From Gnetum montanum (lineage: Eukaryota; Streptophyta; Gnetopsida; Gnetales; Gnetaceae), in contig MNCI01005364.1 of the NCBI GenBank assembly GCA_015680685.1, positions 360,719-383,227 on the forward strand: a stretch of DNA of 22,509 nucleotides, read 5' to 3'. Of the stretch, positions 17,945 through 22,509 are shown piece after piece. Positions within the stretch are counted from its first letter, which is position 1. Each line of letters opens with the position of its first letter. The notes beneath the pieces are model-generated. The model ran no database searches, was not told where the DNA came from, and saw only the letters and a program-made list of their open reading frames with translations. A program made the translations under genes and the position numbers.

Positions 17945-20797
17945 TCACACCGTCCCTAGTGGCAATGGTTCTAACGGGCCTTCACCAACCTCTGGCACAT
18001 GTGGTGGCTGTGGCATGGAAGATGGTTGTCCTGCAATAGCTACAACTTCCATAGGTAATCAAAATGCCTCCTACAGAGCCATCATTTTCTCTTCTTTTCT
18101 TCTAGGATCATTGATTGTCCAAGCAGCTTCACCAATGTGTGCCAGAACTAGAACATCCCAAGGGCATGGAAGTGCAGGAAAGAGTTCTTTTAAATTGACA
18201 AACTAGGTAGCAAAATATTTTCATTCGATATCGAACTCTTGGATTGATGTCTGCAGCTGCTGGTAGTCATTCATCTGTCAAGCCAAGTTCTCAACGACTG
18301 CACGTTGTCCTTCAAAATGAGTGTGGAGAACTTCAAGTTCCTTATTTGCTATCTCCAATTGTTTCATCTCTTTATGCACTTGGAACTCACCCTCATACAA
18401 AGAATACAAGGTGGTCACTTGCTTCTCCAGGTTAGACCATGGTCTTCTGACTGTCAGCATAGCTAGGTTTGCATAATGGAGATTAGCTAGCTCCATGTAG
18501 TTTTTCATTTCTTCAATATATAGCTCCTTGAGGTGGATCTTAGTCTTGTTATAGGCATTCAATCCATCAAATATGGGTTGCCACACCTTACCTCCTTTTC
18601 AAAGCTGCTGGAGAGCTTGGTTCATTTTGGCCTTTGCAACTTGAATTTATTTTTCATTAACTTCTTTTTGTAATCCCACTTGGCCCCTATAATGATTTTT
18701 AACTCATTCAAACTTAAGGGCTTCATTTTTCCAAGCAGTGATTTCAATAGATGATTTTTGTTACAAGGCTCAAACTTCCTCCATATATAGAGTACGATTC
18801 TCGGCTGCCAATCTCCTCACATCTACGTTTACCCTGGCCAGCTCCTCCTACTATTGGTGGATGAAGTCTTTCATGTGTTGATTTTCCACACCAGAATTAC
18901 GCAGGCGATGAACTTCCATGGTCAACCTGACATTCTCTTGACGAACCTCCACCAAGTTCTTGTTTAGATGGTATGCATGAGCATTTGTCAAGGACTTTCC
19001 AAAGATCACTGACTCTCTCTTGTCCTCAACCGTTTGAAGTTTGGTTTGAAGTTGTTGAAAAGCTTCATCTTTTGTGAGTTCATAGTTGAGGAGAGCTAGA
19101 TCAACAAGTTGGACCCTTAATTGGGCGACTTCTATTACCAAGTGTTGATAATTTTCTTGAACTACTTCAAGTTTCCCTTCCAAGATGAGACACTTGCCCC
19201 TTGCTAAGAGCAGCTCTGATTGGGTCATAGTAATGTTATCCAGAAGATCAAAGACATCTGGAAACGGTTGCCTAGTTCCCACTAGTTGGCCCAAAAATTC
19301 TTCATGTTGGGCTACGTTGATTTTTCTATGTGAACTTCTTGCAGATGTTTGTACATCTTCAAGTACATGTACATTTAGTACAAGCACTTTCAATGCATTA
19401 AGGGCCATAGCAATCATGTTAGCAACCACTTTAGCTGCAATTTCTTATCCCTGGTGCTACATCACTAGGATAGTCACCCCCTCTTTATCCTCCAATCATA
19501 CCAAAAAGGTAGCAGCATTTCCTAAAATTTTAGGAAATAATTGTTGAGTGGAGACCATTACTTCTCAGACACTAGGATTAGTTCTTGTAGGCATTTGTGT
19601 CTTGGCGATAGAAAACATTGGCCTTGCTCCATCTAGTAGACTCACCGATAAAGCCACTTGCTCTAGATGGCTCATTGTAGGGCGATAGACTTAAGGGTCT
19701 TCTCCTCCACCAATTCCTATAGATTGATTTTGTTGGCTCAAGAGTGATTGTCAAATTTTATGTATGTGTTCTATGATTTTCTGTGAGTCCAACTTTGTTA
19801 TTTGCATAGGTGGTGGATGTGGTTGCTACTCTTCCTCAAGTCATGTGGTGGCCGAAGCCTTATCCTTCATCATCTCTTGCCATGAGGCAATTGGGGTGTG
19901 TCAAAGTGTGTCATTGTCATATCATGCTATCCCTGCCCATTTGCACAATTTCCTGATTAAGCAGGGAAAGGGCAGAGCCCACCTTCCACATACACTTTCA
20001 GTGAATCTTTTCTCAATCTCAAAAAATAGCAACTGTGGAAGGCTAATTGGGAGTTTTTTGCTTAGAGAGGCACATGCATGAGCAGAGAAGGCAGTGATCT
20101 TGCTGGGTCTTACCGTTGGGTTCAAGTGGTAAGATGCAATTTTTGAATATACCCTCTCTGCAATGGTTAAAGTGCCAAACTCCTTGTGTTCTACCCCATA
20201 GCATTGCCTGATCCACTCCCCTTTTACCTTGGGATCTGCTTGTTTAGGGATCTCTGCCACATCAGCTCTGATCTCTGACAACCCCAGAGCTTGTGAAATT
20301 GCTTCCACAAAGTAAGAGACATGAATCTCTCTAATTCTTACTCTAGACCCTGGTTGTCAATTCGTCCAGAAGAGGTAAGTCTCTCCTAGGTACCATTCAC
20401 CGTTGGATGTGATGATTGGCCACATAGGAGAGATTTGCAATTGGGTCTTCACTTCTTCTAGTGCATTCTCTAGAAATGGTCTGAAGTTCAACTCTTGCAA
20501 GACCATTCGTTGCAACTCCTTTCACTTAATAGCGTCAAGACATGCCTGGGTCAGGGTGACCTCAAGCCATGGCGCTACCACCAGAGTCACATCCCCTTGT
20601 GATTGTTTGATGGGGATCTCCTCTTCAGGAATCTAATGAACAGATTCCACATCAGGTCCTTCGTAGAGGGGACTAGTTGCATGTGAGTCCTCTGCATGGT
20701 CTAGATGTCACACAACTCATCCTCTTCCTGATCTTAGTTGCTTTTCCCTTGGTTGGGATGATCCTTCTCCCCTTAGATGCCTTGATTTGGGTGCCAT
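17945..20797 (-). pseudogene. ORF2 of E: ~950-codon coiled-coil protein, frame preserved, stops only
   Basis: ATG at 20797 follows GATTGTAG. The frame to TGA 17945-17947 is 2853 nt (951 codons), and all large open pieces (19922-20308, 18851-19429, 18278-18586) lie in that one frame, so damage is by in-frame stops. Order: basic start MAPKSRHLRGEG; block with ELNFRPFLEN, YLGETYLFWTN, EWIRQCYGVEHKEFGTLTI and YSKIASYHLNP; conserved YRPTMSHLEQVALSVS; a long coiled-coil region (18851-19429, Leu/Gln/Glu/Val-rich); YMELANLHYANLAML; LPCPW; end EPLPLGTV. Every block pairs with B's ORF2. Function unknown; a nucleic-acid-binding or structural role is inference only. Plus-strand open stretches here are shadows. 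Confidence 0.85.
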
Positions 20798-21036
20798 CTA
20801 CAATCAAGCATAACCATGAATTAAAATGTGCACAAGTTGGTTGAAATGGCACTCATACACCTTCTCATTTTGACCAAGTTATGATACTGGCACTTGCATC
20901 CCATTAGATTTTCCGAAGTACAGTTGAGGGGTTAGAAAAATTAAAATAGTAAGGCATGAGTTGTAATTTAAACTATTTTTTTTCTTCCCTTAAGCGGTGT
21001 TAAGTATTTAGTAATTTTAATGATTATAGACCTCAC
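20798..21036 (-). other. Intron-like segment before ORF2 of E
   Basis: Minus strand: GTGAGG at 21036-21031 right after the TCGTGGGGGA box, and GATTGTAG at its end before ATG 20797; 239 nt. Both ends match A's segment. Confidence 0.6.
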
Positions 21037-21205
21037 TCCCCCACGATGAGAAGCATACATCCAATTGCAAAAGAGGGAAAGGATAGCTTGATTAGGACTT
21101 GCGATAGAAAACGTAAGTGCTTGGGAAGAAGAAGTGATGTAGAAAAATAGAAAAACTCCCCCAACTTGTGTGCAAAAATGGACAAAATTCATAGTGCAAT
21201 GGTGG
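21037..21205 (-). other. T-rich leader of the E internal transcript
   Basis: A leader of about 170 nt between the internal TATA box and the donor-like site. It reads as a short open stretch (FVHFCTQVGGVFLFFYITSS...) that is weakly like B's leader (VGEFSNFFSTTCDC), but the shared base composition may explain this. Confidence 0.4.
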
Positions 21206-21294
21206 TATATATAGATTTTTTCTGCACTTCGTCGACGGGGCCGTGTATACAGTGCTACATATATGCAGGGGGCTACGTATAAGGGGCCTAGTTG
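21206..21294 (-). promoter_or_regulatory. Internal promoter-like block of E: 14-bp GTATAC/GCCCC repeats and TATA box
   Basis: Minus strand, in order from 21294: ATCAACTAGGCCCC, TTATACGTAGCCCC, GCATATATGTAGCA, GTATACACGGCCCC, GTCGACGAAGTGCA, then TATATATA (21213-21206). Units are 14 bp with a palindromic core and a GCCCC tail, as in E's LTR (GTATACAAAGCCCC) and unlike the A and B arrays. Confidence 0.7.
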
Positions 21295-21566
21295 ATGTAG
21301 GGTGCTAAAAATGTTGACCAATGTTAACCAAGGAAGAAAAAGCCTGAAATGATGAATTGGAACACAAAATTGGGATGGTTGGAGAGCTAAGGGATCAGGG
21401 ATTCATTTGATAGAGAGAGGAAGGTAATTGGCCTTAGAAAAAGAGTCAAAGGTTGGAGAATGTCATGGGATAGAACTTCACAGAGAAGAATTCATGTAAT
21501 GGGTAGTGTAGAAACAATCAACCAACAATATCAAGAGGATCAGAGACTAACAAACAGAACCAAAGG
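21295..21566 (-). other. Spacer between structured element and internal promoter of E
   Basis: About 270 nt, pyrimidine-rich on the minus strand, no gene seen. Equivalent to B 10095-10416 and A 15681-15983. Confidence 0.45.
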
Positions 21567-21621
21567 ATATGCAAGTGGGTCCTTCCCATAGTAGGCAGTA
21601 GCCTTAGTAGCCCTTGCATAT
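21567..21621 (-). ncRNA. 55-nt conserved structured element, copy in E
   Basis: Minus strand: ATATGCAAG (21621-21613), spacer GGCTACT, hairpin AGGC-TACT-GCCT, segment CTATGGGAAGGACCCA (21591-21576), CTTGCATAT (21575-21567). The outer stem is perfect and extends by one G-C pair. Relative to B, outer pairs 1, 4 and 5 all change on both sides (U-A to A-U, C-G to U-A, A-U to G-C) with pairing kept. Confidence 0.7.
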
Positions 21622-21634
21622 CGTCAACACCATA

Positions 21635-21895
21635 TGATGAAGTGCTCATCAGTCAATACGTCAACTAGGCCGTGTATACAAAGCCCCGTATACATGGCTG
21701 CATTGACGTGGCCCCGTCAATGCATCTGTCTATGCATTTACATGGCCTCATTTACACAGAGTTTGTCCCTAGCTATAAATAAGTGTGCTCTTGCCAAACT
21801 TAGGTATCTTTTAGAGTAGTTGTAGCCAGACTCTTGTAGTTTGTTCCTACAAGAGTTAGAATATTTTCCAAGTGCCCACATCAGGTGTGAGAAAG
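21635..21895 (+). repeat. Inverted E-type LTR head (U3 and start of R), plus strand
   Basis: TGATGAAGTGCTCATCAG at 21635 onward matches the start of E's 3' LTR (minus 17703 to about 17443) and stops at GTGTGAGAAAG, one base before E's PBS. It runs opposite to element E. It has TATAAATA at 21774-21781. Confidence 0.85.
21674..21781 (+). promoter_or_regulatory. 14-bp repeat array and TATA box in the inverted E LTR head
   Basis: Four exact-length units abut: GTATACAAAGCCCC (21674), GTATACATGGCTGC (21688), ATTGACGTGGCCCC (21702), GTCAATGCATCTGT (21716). TATAAATA is at 21774. Confidence 0.7.
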
Positions 21896-21896
21896 G

Positions 21897-21914
21897 TCCC
21901 TAGAAACGGTGCTA
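21897..21914 (-). other. Primer-binding site of element E (tRNA-Asp type)
   Basis: Minus-strand TAGCACCGTTTCTAGGGA follows the 5' LTR end after one base. It is related to the tRNA-Asp PBS of B (TGGCACCGTTGCTAGGGA), with two further changes. Confidence 0.75.
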
Positions 21915-21915
21915 A

Positions 21916-22421
21916 TGATGAGCAGCGAGGTACCCCTACCCTCAACCATATGAATCACAGGCATTCACATGCGACTTGGTCGAATTCCATAGATTGTAAG
22001 CACTTGCATACATCAAACTCTGGCTAGCAAAACCTTATGTTAGAATGGTCGTTGTCTTCCCAACCTCACTTGTGATGTTCTAATGTGATGGTTAAGTGAG
22101 ATTGAGGCAAATGATTTTTGTTGATTTTCTCTTTATCTTCTAAAATCTAATTCTTGAAATGTAAGAAATGAAATGTTGCATAATTTATAATTGTTCTATT
22201 CTATCTCTTAACTTTCCCTAGCATAAGCAATTGATCCCATCTTTTGTGCACATCCTGAGCATCCCCTAACCACTGTTTGGTTACCATACATTAAGCGTCA
22301 CTGGGTTTCCAAGTGTTGGGTTTACATTCGAGACGGTCGTACTTATGGTTTTTACAGAATATAAAAAAGAGCAATAACGGTAAAGTGATAACAACGAAGA
22401 CTTAAGAAATTATTAAAGCAT
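21916..22421 (-). repeat. 5' LTR of element E, distal part
   Basis: On the plus strand it runs from TGATGAGCAGC (21916) to 'aaagcat' (22421), aligned with 16807-17333 at high identity. The continuing LTR sequence ('gaaaatatt' in the other copy) is displaced by the B' insertion. Confidence 0.9.
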
Positions 22422-22509
22422 TGATGAGTGGCGAGGTACCCCTACACTCTACCATACGAATACGAGCGTACACGCGCGATCCGGTCGAACTCCGTAGACT
22501 AAATGCCTT
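22422..22509 (-). repeat. B': end of a B-type LTR inserted in E's 5' LTR (cut by window edge)
   Basis: TGATGAGTGGCGAGGTACCCC and the following bases are the reverse complement of B's LTR end (6873-6960), close to it by eye. The E LTR is interrupted exactly at this TGATGAGT after 'aaagcat', so AGCAT is the probable left target copy. It is a minus-oriented element continuing to the right. Confidence 0.85.

Larger units (their letters stand above)
16807..22421 (-). mobile_element. Element E: minus-strand LTR retrotransposon with ORF2, lacking its gag half
   Basis: 3' LTR 16807-17703, PPT, ORF2, intron-like segment, internal promoter and structured element follow in order on the minus strand. 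Then an inverted LTR head abuts the PBS (21897-21914), and the 5' LTR runs from 21916 to 22421, where another element interrupts it. The region between PBS and the structured element, where gag would lie, is missing. Its LTRs agree closely over the 500 bp shared here, and ORF2 keeps one frame throughout, so E is younger than A and probably than B. Confidence 0.85.

Noticed and set aside
17847-18206. 119-codon plus-strand open stretch, and others at 19185-19547 and 19764-20081
   Set aside because: They lie opposite E's ORF2, which has cross-element protein conservation; these are shadows.
20968-21321. 117-codon minus-strand open stretch
   Set aside because: It runs through the repeat array, TATA box and leader, so it is very unlikely to be one protein.

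Overview
The window looks like repeat-rich nuclear DNA from a land plant with a large genome; a conifer or other gymnosperm would fit, but nothing here proves the lineage. It is AT-rich, with no intact host gene, rRNA, tRNA or CRISPR. Almost everything is decayed LTR retrotransposon inserted into LTR retrotransposon. Primer-binding sites match the 3' end of plant tRNA-Asp, as in Athila/Tat-type Ty3 elements, and much of the decay looks like C-to-T change at CpG.

Layout. 1-1437 is AT-rich flank with one weak reverse-transcriptase zinc-binding remnant. Element A (+) starts with an LTR near 1438-2349, then PBS, gag and a DLG-type aspartic protease. Its 3' half is split by element B (+, 6158-14707; both LTRs, 8-bp terminal inverted repeats, 5-bp near-identical target duplication). 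A resumes at 14708 and is cut at 16806 by element E (-), whose 3' LTR is 16807-17703 and whose 5' LTR is 21916-22421. E's 5' LTR is itself broken at 22422 by the tip of a second B-type LTR (B'), which runs off the window. Relative order: A before B and E; E before B'.

The elements share an unusual plan: LTR, tRNA-Asp PBS, ORF1 (gag, with a protease only in A), a non-coding module of about 1.4 kb, a second promoter-like block, a T-rich leader, an intron-like segment ending AG|ATG, then a large ORF2 (about 920-950 codons, coiled-coil rich), PPT and LTR. No reverse transcriptase, RNase H or integrase is visible, so they resemble non-autonomous gag-only (TR-GAG-like) elements with an added ORF2.

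Two features stand out. (1) A 55-nt segment in the module has the same length and layout in A, B and E (9-bp stem, 7-nt spacer, hairpin, 16-nt purine-rich segment), and its stems change by compensatory substitution. (2) Tandem ~14-bp repeats with a 6-bp palindromic core lie upstream of TATA boxes in both the LTR and the internal promoter. Each family has its own core (A GATATT/C, B GATATC, E GTATAC), and LTR and internal copies match within a family. This suggests a two-promoter element whose promoters are read by a co-evolving factor, possibly the ORF2 protein; that last step is inference.
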